Source: an uncultured Lachnospiraceae bacterium
GTDB lineage: Bacteria; Bacillota; Clostridia; Lachnospirales; Lachnospiraceae
Length of the DNA: 64,000 nucleotides
Direction of reading: 5' to 3'
Assembly (NCBI GenBank): GCA_902476265.1
Contig: CABSCP010000001.1
Location: 186,001-250,000, forward strand
Shown: in pieces, positions 25,169-34,708 of the stretch
Numbering within the stretch: the first letter of the stretch is position 1
Layout of the letters: the number at the start of each line of letters is the position of its first letter
The notes under the pieces: model-generated
What the model saw: only the letters and a program-made list of their open reading frames with translations
The model's database searches: none
Told to the model about the DNA's origin: nothing
Position numbers and translations under genes: made by a program

Positions 25169-26077
25169 ATGAAACAGAAATTCAGTTGGAAATTAATGAA
25201 GAAGCAAAGATATTTGCTTATGATGTCAGTGCCGTTTTTGGTGTGGGTTATTATCTTTAAATATATTCCGCTGTGGGGATGGACAATGGCTTTTCAGGAC
25301 GTCAGGCCGGCATCCTTTGCAGTACCTGTATGGGAGAGGGCCTTTGTAGGACTGGAAAATTTTGCAAAAGTCTTTTCGGACCGACTGTTCATGCAGACGA
25401 TGATCAATACACTGGGAAGCAGCATTCTGGGAATCGTGCTGGGAACGGTAAGCGCCATTTTCTTTTCCCTGATGCTCAATGAGGTCCGGTTTATCAGGTT
25501 TAAAAAAATCACACAGACGATTTCCTATCTGCCGCACTTTGTGTCCTGGGTCATCATCGCCAGCATTGCAAAAATGTTTTTGAATGACGGCGGGGTATTG
25601 GAAACGATGCTGGGCGCCAAGCTGCATCTGATGTCCACCAACTCACCGCTTTTCTGGGTTGTGGTCTGCTTCATCGATATCTGGAAGGAAGTGGGATGGA
25701 ACGCCATTATTTATCTGTCCGCAATGGCGGGGATTGATCAGGGCTTATATGAAGCCGCCAAGGTGGACGGTGCAAACCGCTTCCAGAGAATGTGGCATAT
25801 CACGCTTCCCGGAATCCGGCCCACGATTGTAGTGATTCTGATTATGAGTATCGGCGGCATTCTGAATGTGGGAATGGAAAGACAGATGCTTTTGAGCAAC
25901 GCAATCGTACAGGATCATGCGATGGTACTGTCCTGGCTGGCTTATGTGAGAGGTATCGGAAACAATAACTACGGCATGGGTACTGCAATTGGGATGTTTC
26001 AGTCTCTGGTAGGGATCATTCTGCTGTTTATCGCCAATAAAATTGCAGGAATGATGGGAGAAGGAAAGCTCGTTTAA
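25169..26077 (+). CDS. Oligosaccharide ABC transporter permease, LplB type
   Basis: 302 residues with six transmembrane segments and the cytoplasmic EAA loop (YEAAKVDGANRFQRMWHITLPGI) that meets the ATPase. The N-terminus YLLMMSVPFLVWVIIFKYIPLWGWTMAFQDVRP is characteristic of the LplB/YteP group, which imports oligosaccharides with an LplC-type partner and a large binding lipoprotein, all encoded just downstream. No ATPase is encoded in the operon; a shared MsmX-type ATPase from elsewhere is expected. Confidence 0.95.
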   Translation: MKQKFSWKLMKKQRYLLMMSVPFLVWVIIFKYIPLWGWTMAFQDVRPASFAVPVWERAFVGLENFAKVFSDRLFMQTMINTLGSSILGIVLGTVSAIFFSLMLNEVRFIRFKKITQTISYLPHFVSWVIIASIAKMFLNDGGVLETMLGAKLHLMSTNSPLFWVVVCFIDIWKEVGWNAIIYLSAMAGIDQGLYEAAKVDGANRFQRMWHITLPGIRPTIVVILIMSIGGILNVGMERQMLLSNAIVQDHAMVLSWLAYVRGIGNNNYGMGTAIGMFQSLVGIILLFIANKIAGMMGEGKLV

Positions 26078-26090
26078 GGAGGAGGCAGCA

Positions 26091-26984
26091 ATGCGTGCTA
26101 CGATAAAAAAGAAGAAAGAAAATAAGATACAGATTTTTGATTGTATTATTCTGCTGTATTTTGCGGCGATGATTGTGATAACGCTGTATCCGTTCCTGAA
26201 CGTTCTTGCAATTTCACTGAATGATGCGACGGACACCATGCGGAATGTAAATTTTATTATTCCAAGGGTATTCACATTTCAGAACTATATTTATGTGTTT
26301 GAAAAGAACAATTTGATGGATCCGATGATCATGTCAGTGATGAGAACCCTGGTCGGAACGGTGACCGGCCTTTTCTGCACAGCAATGCTGGCATATGTGC
26401 TGAGCAGGGATGACTTCTATTTTAAAAAAGTGTTTACGCTGATCTTCATCATTACCATGTATGTGGGCGGCGGCCTGATCCCGGACTATCTGCTTTTATC
26501 CAGGACCTTACATATGAGCAACAGCTTTATGGTCTACATTATCCCGGGGCTTATCGGAGTGTACAACGTGATTCTGGTCAGATCCTTTATCGAAGGACTG
26601 CCCGTCGCGCTCCAGGAAGCGGCGAGAATTGACGGGGCCAATGATTTTACCATCTGGGTGAGAGTGGTGCTTCCGCTTTGCAAGCCGGTGCTGGCAACCG
26701 TGGCGCTGTTCCTTGCGGTAGGACAGTGGAACTCCTTTATGGATACCTACTTATATGCGAGAGAACTGCCCACCCTACAGTATGTTCTGTATGAAATTAT
26801 GGAAAAGGCAACAATCAAGGTTGACCCCCATCAGCAGGCGGCAATGAACCAGCTGGCAACGGTCTCCCCGCTGTCTGTGCGCATGGCGGTTACCATCATT
26901 GCCACGGTTCCCATTTTAATCGTGTATCCCTTCCTGCAGAAATATTTTGTGGGAGGCATGACATTAGGCGCAGTTAAGGATTGA
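26091..26984 (+). CDS. Oligosaccharide ABC transporter permease, LplC/YtcP type
   Basis: 297 residues, six transmembrane segments, EAA loop LQEAARIDGANDFTIWVRVVLPLCKP. TLYPFLNVLAISLNDA at the start and LIVYPFLQKYFVGGMTLGAVKD at the end are typical of the LplC/YtcP group. It forms a heterodimeric channel with the LplB-type protein 13 bases upstream. The ATG follows AAGGAGGAGG. Confidence 0.95.
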   Translation: MRATIKKKKENKIQIFDCIILLYFAAMIVITLYPFLNVLAISLNDATDTMRNVNFIIPRVFTFQNYIYVFEKNNLMDPMIMSVMRTLVGTVTGLFCTAMLAYVLSRDDFYFKKVFTLIFIITMYVGGGLIPDYLLLSRTLHMSNSFMVYIIPGLIGVYNVILVRSFIEGLPVALQEAARIDGANDFTIWVRVVLPLCKPVLATVALFLAVGQWNSFMDTYLYARELPTLQYVLYEIMEKATIKVDPHQQAAMNQLATVSPLSVRMAVTIIATVPILIVYPFLQKYFVGGMTLGAVKD

Positions 26985-27028
26985 TTTCCTTTAAAAAGGA
27001 ATGAAATAGAAGAAAGAGAGGAAAAAGG

Positions 27029-28711
27029 ATGAAATTCAAAAAAGTGACGGCATCTTTACTGGTGCTCGCAATGTCAACAGCACTTCTGGCAGGCTGCGGC
27101 AATGCAAAAGAAGAAAATAAGACAGCGAGTGCGGGAACAGAGAACGGAAACGAAGAAGCAGCTGACGGGGTGGTAGAGTTTACGTTCTACAATCAGGATG
27201 GAAAGGCGGATCCCTGGACAGATCCGGTGGCCCTGGCGATTACCGAAAAAACGGGCGTAAAGTTAAAAACAGATTATCCGGTAGCGGCAAACGATACGAA
27301 GGTTGCGCTGATGCTTGCAGATCAGAAGTATCCGGATCTGATTTTTGCCAAAGGGGAAGTGAGCCAGCTGATCGAAGTCGGGGCAATGGTTGACATGTCT
27401 GAGCTGATTGAGGAGTACGGCCCAAATATCAAAAAGATGTACGGAGACGAATTTGACAAGCTGAGATATTCCAAGGATAATCCCGCCATTTATCAGCTGA
27501 GCGCTTATCCGGTAAAAGAACAGTATTTTGAATCCAGCGGTACCTGCCAGATTCAGTATGATGTACTGAAGGCAAATGACTGGAAAGTGCCTGATACCCT
27601 GGACGAATATGAAAAGATGATCAAAGATTATCTGGCGGCAAATCCCACAACCGAAGACGGGCTGGAGAGGATCGGCATCACGATTGACAGCGCGAACTGG
27701 TACAATTCCCTGGGAAATCCTGCCGGATTCATCGCGGAAGGCGAACCGGACAACGGGCAGTGGCTGATCGACGAAGAGTACAATGCACATTATAAATTCG
27801 GTTCTGAAAAAATCCGCGAATATTTCAAATGGCTGAACAGAATGTACGCGGAAGGCATTCTGGATCCCGAATTTGCAACCCAGACCCACGAGGACTATAT
27901 TGCCAAAATTGCATCCGGACGCGTCGTGGCGCTCACTGATGCGGGCTGGAACTACAGAGATGCGGAAAAGGTATTAAAGCAGGACGGCAAAATGGGCGCT
28001 ACCTATGCAGGCTTGCCTGTTACCATAGATGAGAACACGAAGAGTGCGGCAATGATGTATCAGGGCCTGACCACCGGTATGGGTGTGGGCATTACCATAG
28101 ATTGTGCAGATCCCGTAAAAGCTGTAAAATTCCTGGATTTCCTCTGCTCTGATGAAGGACAGATTTTAACCTACTGGGGGATTGAAGGCGTAAACTATAC
28201 GGTTGATGAGAACGGAAAACGCGTCCGTACTCAGGAAGAAATTGACGCTTCTTTAAATGATTCCGAATATGGAAACAGAACCGGTATTGGACTTCACGGC
28301 TATCCGTTCCCGTCCTATGGCCCCGGTGTTATGGATGAAACGGGAAGCCCCTATCGTGCAGGCGGCAGCAAAGAAGATACCGTAGCTGCTTATAACGAGA
28401 TTCAGAAGGAAGCATGTGAAGGGATGGGTGTAGAAGCTTTAACTGATATTTTCCCTTCCCGTGATGAATTTGAGACACCCAAATATTCCCCGGTATGGGC
28501 ATATACAAAACCTGCGGAATTTGACGAAATTGTAAAACAGCTGGATGAAGTTGCGTGGCCGGGTCTGATTAAGTGCGTTACCTGTCCGAAAGCAGACTTT
28601 GATCAGGCATATGATGAAATGATGGCGGAACTGGAATCCTGCGGTATGGCAGAAGCAGAAGAAATTCTGAGCGGGATTGTAAAAGATAAAGTTGCTCAGG
28701 TAGCTGACTGA
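27029..28711 (+). CDS. Oligosaccharide-binding lipoprotein, LplA type
   Basis: 560 residues, the large size usual for binding proteins paired with LplB/LplC permeases. The lipoprotein signal KKVTASLLVLAMSTALLAGCG ends in lipobox LAGC. The mature protein is a family 1-like solute-binding fold with EFTFYNQDGKADPW and aromatic-rich segments in the second half (HGYPFPSYGPGV). It would bind manno-oligosaccharides at the cell surface; the specificity is inferred from the GH26 and beta-mannosidase genes on either side. A strong hairpin follows directly and probably reduces read-through to the next gene, a common way of making more binding protein than enzyme. Confidence 0.94.
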   Translation: MKFKKVTASLLVLAMSTALLAGCGNAKEENKTASAGTENGNEEAADGVVEFTFYNQDGKADPWTDPVALAITEKTGVKLKTDYPVAANDTKVALMLADQKYPDLIFAKGEVSQLIEVGAMVDMSELIEEYGPNIKKMYGDEFDKLRYSKDNPAIYQLSAYPVKEQYFESSGTCQIQYDVLKANDWKVPDTLDEYEKMIKDYLAANPTTEDGLERIGITIDSANWYNSLGNPAGFIAEGEPDNGQWLIDEEYNAHYKFGSEKIREYFKWLNRMYAEGILDPEFATQTHEDYIAKIASGRVVALTDAGWNYRDAEKVLKQDGKMGATYAGLPVTIDENTKSAAMMYQGLTTGMGVGITIDCADPVKAVKFLDFLCSDEGQILTYWGIEGVNYTVDENGKRVRTQEEIDASLNDSEYGNRTGIGLHGYPFPSYGPGVMDETGSPYRAGGSKEDTVAAYNEIQKEACEGMGVEALTDIFPSRDEFETPKYSPVWAYTKPAEFDEIVKQLDEVAWPGLIKCVTCPKADFDQAYDEMMAELESCGMAEAEEILSGIVKDKVAQVAD

Positions 28712-28723
28712 TAACAGTTTTGT

Positions 28724-28772
28724 GGCCGTACAGAATAACAGATGATTCTACTATTCTGTACGGCCTGTTTTG
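28724..28772 (+). terminator. Intra-operon hairpin, partial terminator
   Basis: GGCCGTACAGAATA (28724-28737) pairs perfectly with TATTCTGTACGGCC (28752-28765) over a 14-base loop, followed by TGTTTTGC. It lies between the binding protein and the beta-mannosidase and could act as a leaky terminator or protect the upstream mRNA end. Confidence 0.7.
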
Positions 28773-28801
28773 CTATAAAAAGAGAAGGAAAGGGAAAAAA
28801 C

Positions 28802-31276
28802 ATGAAAACGCTATTCCTACATGAAAACTGGAGTATGAACAAGGCGGGAGAGACGGAAACCTTCCCTGCCATTGTACCGGGCAGCGTTTATAACGATCTG
28901 TTATTCAACAAAAAAATGGAAGATCCCTATTATCGTGACAATGAAGGAAAAGCGCTCAAAATCATGGATGACGATTTTGAGTACCGTACCACTTTTGATC
29001 GGCCGGAGGAACTGGACGGCAGCGAAGAAATTTTGTTGCATTTTGACGGGATCGATACCGTCGCCGATATTTTTTTAAACGGTGCGCTGCTGGGACATGT
29101 GGAGAATATGCACCGTACCTGGGAGTTCCCGGTGAAAGCATTCCTGCGTCCTCAGGGAAATGAGTTAAAAGTGGTGTTGTATTCCCCCACTAAATTTATT
29201 AAAGAGGCCAATAAGAAAAACCCGATACTGGGTTCCACTGATGCCATGGCAGGTTTTCCCCATTTACGGAAGGCGCACTGCATGTTTGGCTGGGACTGGG
29301 GCCCGCGCCTGCCCGATGCGGGTATCTGGCGGGATGTCAGGCTGATCGGTTTTGAGGATGCCAGAATTGACAGTGTTTATGTGACACAGAAACATGCAGA
29401 TGGAACCGTGAAGCTGACGCTTTATGTGGAGGTAGACCGGATCGGCGAAGAGCTTGTCCGCAGATTGGGGGAGGATCACCGTTTGGATGACCTTGCCTGC
29501 CGCGTGACCCTGACAGATCCCGACGGCAGGGAGAGCGTCTATGAGCACGCGGAAGCGATGGCGGGAATTTTGGTGGAGCATCCACAGCTTTGGTGGCCCA
29601 ACGGCTACGGCAGCCAGCCGCTGTATGAAATCGAAGTGGAGCTTTTAAAGGACGGACAGGCGCTGGATTCCTGGAAACGGCGTATCGGTCTGCGCACCAT
29701 GGAGATGCATATTGAAAAAGATCAGTACGGGGAACAGTTCTGCCATAAAGTAAACGGCGTGAAAATTTTCGCCATGGGCGCGGATTATATTCCGGAGGAC
29801 AATATCCTGGCACGAGTGACGCCCGAACGCACCTATAATCTGCTGGCGCAGGCGAAAGCTGCCCACTTTAACTGTATCCGTGTCTGGGGCGGCGGCAACT
29901 ATCCTTATGATGCCTTCTGGGATGCCTGTGATGAACTGGGGCTGATTGTGTGGGAAGATTTCATGTTTGCCTGCGCGGTCTATGATCTGACCGAGGAATT
30001 TGAAGAAAATATCACGGCAGAATTTATCGATAATATCAAACGGATCCGCCATCACGCTTCCCTTGGCTTATGGTGCGGCAATAACGAGATGGAAATGTTC
30101 GTGTTACAGGGCGAAGGATGGGTGAACAAACCCTCTCAGAAGAGCGATTATGTGAAAATGTACGAATACATTCTGCCTAAAATCTGTAAAAAATACGATC
30201 CCAACACTTTTTACTGGCCTGCAAGCCCCTCTTCCGGCGGCGCTTTTGATGCGCCCAATGATGAAAACAGAGGGGACGTGCATTACTGGGATGTATGGCA
30301 TGGAAACAAGCCCATCACAGAGTATCGGAAGTTCTATTTCCGTTATGTCTCTGAATTTGGGTTCCAGTCCTTTCCGTCCTTAAAGACCTGCGAGACTTTT
30401 ACAGAGCCCAAAGACCGCAATATCTTTTCCTACGTGATGGAAAAACATCAGCGGAACTCCAGTGCCAACGGAAAAATCATGAATTATATGGAGCAGACCT
30501 TCCTGTATCCTACCGGCTTTGACACCGTACTCTATGCGTCACAGCTTTTGCAGGCGGAGGCAATCCGTTACGGGGTAGAGCATTTCCGGAGAAACCGGGG
30601 CCGTTGTATGGGCACAGTGATCTGGCAGTTAAATGACTGCTGGCCGGTGGCCAGCTGGTCTTCCATCGATTATTGCGGACGTTGGAAAGCCATGCACTAT
30701 TATGCGAAGCGGTTCTTCGCACCGATCATGATTTCCTGTGCGGAAGAAGGAATCCTGTCCCAGGACACCAACCCTAATGCAGAGCCTTATGAGGTAAAGA
30801 AATCCATTCATTTGAATGTAGCAAACGAAACCATGGAGCAGGTATGTGTGACGGTAAAATGGGCGCTGCGGAATGAAAAAGCGGAAATCCTCCGACAGGG
30901 AGAAAAAGAACTCTGTGTGGATGCCCTCTCCGCTGCATGGCTGGACAAAGAAGAAATGACGGATGCGGATTTGTACCATAATTATGTCAGCTATGACTGC
31001 TGCCGGAACGGGGAACGGATTTCCGGCGGTACCGTATTATTCACCGCTCCCAAACAGTTTGACTTTGCAGATCCCCAACTGTGTGTCCGCGCAGAAGGGG
31101 ATGAACTGGTGGTGAGTGCGAAAGCTTATGCTCGGTCCGTGGAGATTATCAATGAAGCGGATGACATGCTGCTTTCCGATAATTACTTTGATATGAATGC
31201 AGGAGAATGCCGCGTGAAGGTTCTGAAAGGGAAGCCGGAGGGGCTGAAAGTGCGCAGTGTATATGATATCCGCTAG
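28802..31276 (+). CDS. GH2 beta-mannosidase
   Basis: 824 residues from the ATG at 28802, preceded by AGAAGGAAAGGG. It has an N-terminal sugar-binding domain (LHENWSMNKAGETETFPAIVPGSVYNDLL is cut here as LHENWSM and VPGSVYNDLL), an Ig-like domain, and a TIM barrel with RVWGGGNYPYDAFWDACDELG, LWCGNNEMEMF (acid/base Glu) and YVSEFGFQSFPS (nucleophile Glu). The whole matches bacterial beta-mannosidases rather than beta-galactosidases. It removes mannose from the non-reducing ends of the oligosaccharides made by the GH26 enzyme, in the cytoplasm (no signal peptide). Last gene of the mannan operon proper. Confidence 0.93.
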   Translation: MKTLFLHENWSMNKAGETETFPAIVPGSVYNDLLFNKKMEDPYYRDNEGKALKIMDDDFEYRTTFDRPEELDGSEEILLHFDGIDTVADIFLNGALLGHVENMHRTWEFPVKAFLRPQGNELKVVLYSPTKFIKEANKKNPILGSTDAMAGFPHLRKAHCMFGWDWGPRLPDAGIWRDVRLIGFEDARIDSVYVTQKHADGTVKLTLYVEVDRIGEELVRRLGEDHRLDDLACRVTLTDPDGRESVYEHAEAMAGILVEHPQLWWPNGYGSQPLYEIEVELLKDGQALDSWKRRIGLRTMEMHIEKDQYGEQFCHKVNGVKIFAMGADYIPEDNILARVTPERTYNLLAQAKAAHFNCIRVWGGGNYPYDAFWDACDELGLIVWEDFMFACAVYDLTEEFEENITAEFIDNIKRIRHHASLGLWCGNNEMEMFVLQGEGWVNKPSQKSDYVKMYEYILPKICKKYDPNTFYWPASPSSGGAFDAPNDENRGDVHYWDVWHGNKPITEYRKFYFRYVSEFGFQSFPSLKTCETFTEPKDRNIFSYVMEKHQRNSSANGKIMNYMEQTFLYPTGFDTVLYASQLLQAEAIRYGVEHFRRNRGRCMGTVIWQLNDCWPVASWSSIDYCGRWKAMHYYAKRFFAPIMISCAEEGILSQDTNPNAEPYEVKKSIHLNVANETMEQVCVTVKWALRNEKAEILRQGEKELCVDALSAAWLDKEEMTDADLYHNYVSYDCCRNGERISGGTVLFTAPKQFDFADPQLCVRAEGDELVVSAKAYARSVEIINEADDMLLSDNYFDMNAGECRVKVLKGKPEGLKVRSVYDIR

Positions 31277-31458
31277 AAATTTGTGAAGAAGGTGCAGAAA
31301 CTTCTGCTTATATATCTATAAGAAATATGACCGGTTGTTGGGCAGAAGAATTTTATAGTGGCTTTTTTGTTTTGCAGTATGCAGAGATGAAGAATTGATG
31401 TATCATGAACAGTGAAGAAAGACACCTGCGCTGGAGCATTTACAGGAAAGGAGCCGAT

Positions 31459-32988
31459 ATGAGCAACAGAGGAAAGAAAGTGATCCTGATCATGACGGAT
31501 ACGCAGAGCACGGAGCTTTTGGGCTGTTACGGACATCCGGATATCAAAACACCGTGTCTGGACAGGCTTGCGAAAGAGGGAATCCGGTTTGAAAAGGCGT
31601 ATACCACCCAACCGGTCTGTCAGCCGGCCCGGGCCGCAATTTTTACAGGAAGTTATCCCCATTCCTGTGCCGGATGGTCTAACTGCATGGGGTTGTCCGA
31701 CAACGTGCAGAATATCGGCCGCAGGCTGTCAGACAACGGCATCCATTCCGCCTATATCGGGAAATGGCACTTAGACGGCGGAGATTATTTCGGCCTGGGG
31801 CGGTGTGCAGACGGCTGGGATCCGGATTACTGGTATGACATGCGCAATTATCTGGAAGAGCTGACCGAGGAGGAACGCTATATTTCCAGACAGCAGGAGA
31901 GCATGGAGAAGTATGAGATTAAGGAAGAATTTACCTTCGCCCACAGATGTACCAGGCGGGCGGTGGATTTCCTGGAAAAAAATCAGGACGATTCCTATTT
32001 TCTTGTGGTTTCCTATGATGAACCCCACGGGCCGTTTTTATGTCCAAAAGAGTTCTGGTCCATGTATGAAGGTTATGAACTGCCTCATAAGGAAAATCTT
32101 CTGGACACACTGGAAAACAAACCGGAGCATCATAGAATCTGGGCGGGGGACAATTATCTGGCGGCGGCCAAAGAAGGATTTAAGCTGCAGCCGAAATATT
32201 ATCTGGGCTGCAATTCTTTCGTGGACTATGAAATCGGAAAGGTTCTGGACGCCATAGAGGAGTATGCCGGGGACGCGGTGGTCATCTATACCTCGGATCA
32301 CGGGGATATGCTTTACTCCCATTCGCTGACGGCCAAAGGGCCTGCCATGTATGAGGAGATCACCCATATTCCGCTGCTGATCAAGGGATTTGGGGAAAAC
32401 AGGACAAATTCCAATCCGGTTTCCCACATCAACCTGGCGCCCACTGTCATGGAACTTTTCGGGCTGCCCGTGCCGAAGGTGATGGAGGGCAAAAGCATTC
32501 TGACAGAAATAGAAGAAGGAAACCGTGTCAATGACTTTGTCTTTATGGAATTTGGGCGCTATGAGGTGGATCATGACGGATTCGGCGGCTACCAGCCGGT
32601 CCGGGCGGTCTTTGACGGACGCTATAAGCTGGTAATCAACCTGATGACCAGCGACGAGTTTTATGACCTGCAGAAAGACCCTCAGGAAATGGACAATCTG
32701 ATTAACGCAGAAGATGAGGGGCTGGTGGAGAGGAAACTCCGCCTGCACAGGGCGCTTCTGGACAACATGTATGCCACCCGTGACCCTTTCCGAGGATATT
32801 ACTGGGAAAACCGGCCCTGGAATCCCGATACAACCTATCAGACCTGGGACAGCCGCATGATGACAAGGCAGCGGGAGAATACCGAGTACGAACCCGCTCA
32901 GCTGGACTATGGCACCGGACTTCCCTTCCTCCATGCGGTGCGGAAAAAAGGGGAGTCGGAGGCGCGGTTCGCAAAGGAGAAAGAATAA
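31459..32988 (+). CDS. Type I sulfatase (Cys-type formylglycine enzyme)
   Basis: 509 residues from the ATG at 31459 behind AAAGGAG. The fold is of the alkaline phosphatase superfamily: IMTDTQSTE (metal Asp), VCQPARAAIFTGSYP with C54-x-P-x-R58, which is the site turned into formylglycine, IGKWHLDG, and TSDHGDML. It takes sulfate off a sugar or other ester. Being Cys-type it needs a maturation enzyme (anaerobic SME), not seen in the window. No signal peptide, so the substrate should be small and imported. It is 182 bases after the beta-mannosidase; the gap has hairpin-forming GCAGAA/TTCTGC repeats (31294-31348) but no clear promoter, so read-through from the mannan operon is possible. Confidence 0.93.
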   Translation: MSNRGKKVILIMTDTQSTELLGCYGHPDIKTPCLDRLAKEGIRFEKAYTTQPVCQPARAAIFTGSYPHSCAGWSNCMGLSDNVQNIGRRLSDNGIHSAYIGKWHLDGGDYFGLGRCADGWDPDYWYDMRNYLEELTEEERYISRQQESMEKYEIKEEFTFAHRCTRRAVDFLEKNQDDSYFLVVSYDEPHGPFLCPKEFWSMYEGYELPHKENLLDTLENKPEHHRIWAGDNYLAAAKEGFKLQPKYYLGCNSFVDYEIGKVLDAIEEYAGDAVVIYTSDHGDMLYSHSLTAKGPAMYEEITHIPLLIKGFGENRTNSNPVSHINLAPTVMELFGLPVPKVMEGKSILTEIEEGNRVNDFVFMEFGRYEVDHDGFGGYQPVRAVFDGRYKLVINLMTSDEFYDLQKDPQEMDNLINAEDEGLVERKLRLHRALLDNMYATRDPFRGYYWENRPWNPDTTYQTWDSRMMTRQRENTEYEPAQLDYGTGLPFLHAVRKKGESEARFAKEKE

Positions 32989-33024
32989 TAGGAGGCAAGA
33001 GCGGCCGCATTCGCCGTCCTCTGA

Positions 33025-33065
33025 AAGGGAAACAATTGACAGCCCAAAGTTGTGTCCCTTATAAT
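33025..33065 (+). promoter_or_regulatory. Strong sigma-A promoter inside an inverted repeat
   Basis: TTGACA (33036-33041) and TATAAT (33060-33065), both perfect, are 18 bases apart. AAGGGAAACAA (33025-33035) and TTGTGTCCCTT (33050-33060) form an inverted repeat with one mismatch that encloses the -35 box and reaches the -10 box, as expected for a repressor site. It starts the AbgT-amidohydrolase unit separately from the sulfatase. Confidence 0.7.
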
Positions 33066-33140
33066 GATTTTTATATCGAAGGAAAATGCCTGCTGCAATA
33101 GCGGGCATGATCGGTTATGAAAATGATTCGGAGGAGAAAG

Positions 33141-34667
33141 ATGAAAAAAGAAACACAAAAGAAGAAGGAGAACCGGATCTGGAACGGGATTGAGAAATTC
33201 GGCAACAGCCTGCCCCATCCCGTCTATATTTTCGTGATTCTCACAGCGGTGGTGTTCATCGTATCGGGCCTTTGCGCGAACGTGGAATTTCCCCACCCCA
33301 ACACCGGAGAAATGCAGCATATCACAAACTTGCTCAGCAAGGACGGACTGCTTTGGCTGCTGGGTTCCATGACGGATAATTTCGTGAAGTTCAGCCCTCT
33401 GGGAGTGACTCTGATTTCTATGCTGGGCATCGGCATCGCGGAGGAAACGGGACTGATCAGAACCGCCATTAAGGCGGGGATTTCAGGCGCGCCCAAATAT
33501 CTGGTGACGGCGGTGGTGCTGTTTGTGGGTATTATGGGAAGCCTGGCGGGTTCCGCCACATTCGTCATCATCCCTCCGCTGGGGGCCATGGTGTTTAAGG
33601 CGTTAAAAAGGCATCCTATCGCGGGCCTGGCGGCAGGCTTTGCAGGTGTGGCTGCGGGGCTTTCCGCCAATCTGATGGTCACGCAGACGGATATCCTCAT
33701 ATCCGGGATCTCTGAGGAAGCGGCCCGGATTTATGATCCCTCTTACAGCGTGGGGCCGACGGTGAACTGGTACTTTATGGCGGCATCCACCGTCCTGCTG
33801 ACCGTGGTGGGCACTTTCGTGGTGGACAGGATCATTGAACCCAGACTTGGGGTCTATGAAGGAATGGCGGGCGAAGAGCCGGAAGAAGAACACGATCTGT
33901 CGGGAATTACAGCGGATGAAAAGTCCGGTTTGAAATGGGCCGGGATCGGCATCCTGATTTTCGTGGCGGTTATGGCGGTCACCATCGTTCCCGGAAACGG
34001 GCTTTTGAGAGGGGAAAACGGATCCGTCATCAATTCTCCCTTCATGAGCGGGATGGTGCCGATTCTGACGGTATTTTTCCTGGCGGCCGGGCTGGGATAC
34101 GGGATACGGACAAAGGCAATCAAAAATTCCGGCGATGTTGTTTCCATGTGGAACAAGTCCATGGCCGGGCTGTCCGGGTTTATCGTGCTCTGCTTTTTTG
34201 CGGGGCAGTTTGTAAAAGCCTTTTCCCAGTCCAATCTGGGGCTGTATCTTTCCGTAAAGGGTTCGGAATTTCTAAGCAACAGTAATCTCACCGGCGTGCC
34301 GCTGATTGTGGGATTTGTGCTGATCACCATGGTGATCAATCTGCTGATCGGCAGCGCATCCGCAAAATGGGCGCTGATGGCGCCGATCTTCATACCTATG
34401 TTCATGAAACTGGGGTATACGCCAGCCTTTACGCAGACCGCTTTCCGCATTGCGGATTCCGTGACAAATGCGATTTCCCCTCTGGAGCCATTCATGCCCT
34501 TTATCATCATGACGGCCATGAAATACGATAAAAAGGCAGGGCTGGGGACAGTGATCGCCACCATGCTGCCGCTTGTGGTTTCCTTTGGCATCAGCTGGAT
34601 TTTACTGCTGCTTTTGTGGTATGGCCTGCAGCTGCCGTTAGGACCGGGCGCGTATATTTTCATGTGA
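33141..34667 (+). CDS. AbgT-family transporter
   Basis: 508 residues from the ATG at 33141, four bases after GGAGGAG; the ATG at 33117 lacks a ribosome site. A basic cytoplasmic start is followed by about eleven to twelve hydrophobic segments and family-typical stretches (GIEKFGNSLPHPVYIFVILT, GSLAGSATFVIIPPLGA, SAKWALMAPIFIPMFMKLG, SVTNAISPLEPFMPFI). E. coli AbgT imports p-aminobenzoyl-glutamate; other members export sulfonamides. The downstream amidohydrolase suggests uptake of an amide-linked substrate such as p-aminobenzoyl-glutamate or another acyl amino acid, split after import. Confidence 0.94.
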   Translation: MKKETQKKKENRIWNGIEKFGNSLPHPVYIFVILTAVVFIVSGLCANVEFPHPNTGEMQHITNLLSKDGLLWLLGSMTDNFVKFSPLGVTLISMLGIGIAEETGLIRTAIKAGISGAPKYLVTAVVLFVGIMGSLAGSATFVIIPPLGAMVFKALKRHPIAGLAAGFAGVAAGLSANLMVTQTDILISGISEEAARIYDPSYSVGPTVNWYFMAASTVLLTVVGTFVVDRIIEPRLGVYEGMAGEEPEEEHDLSGITADEKSGLKWAGIGILIFVAVMAVTIVPGNGLLRGENGSVINSPFMSGMVPILTVFFLAAGLGYGIRTKAIKNSGDVVSMWNKSMAGLSGFIVLCFFAGQFVKAFSQSNLGLYLSVKGSEFLSNSNLTGVPLIVGFVLITMVINLLIGSASAKWALMAPIFIPMFMKLGYTPAFTQTAFRIADSVTNAISPLEPFMPFIIMTAMKYDKKAGLGTVIATMLPLVVSFGISWILLLLLWYGLQLPLGPGAYIFM

Positions 34668-34708
34668 GAAGTAACAGCGGTTTTTACATAAAAGAAAAGA
34701 GGATGAAG

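Noticed and set aside
31294..31348. GCAGAA / TTCTGC / GCAGAA segments that could form exclusive hairpins before the sulfatase gene.
   Set aside because: Stems are only six to seven bases and no aptamer-like fold is recognisable; too weak to call a regulatory RNA.
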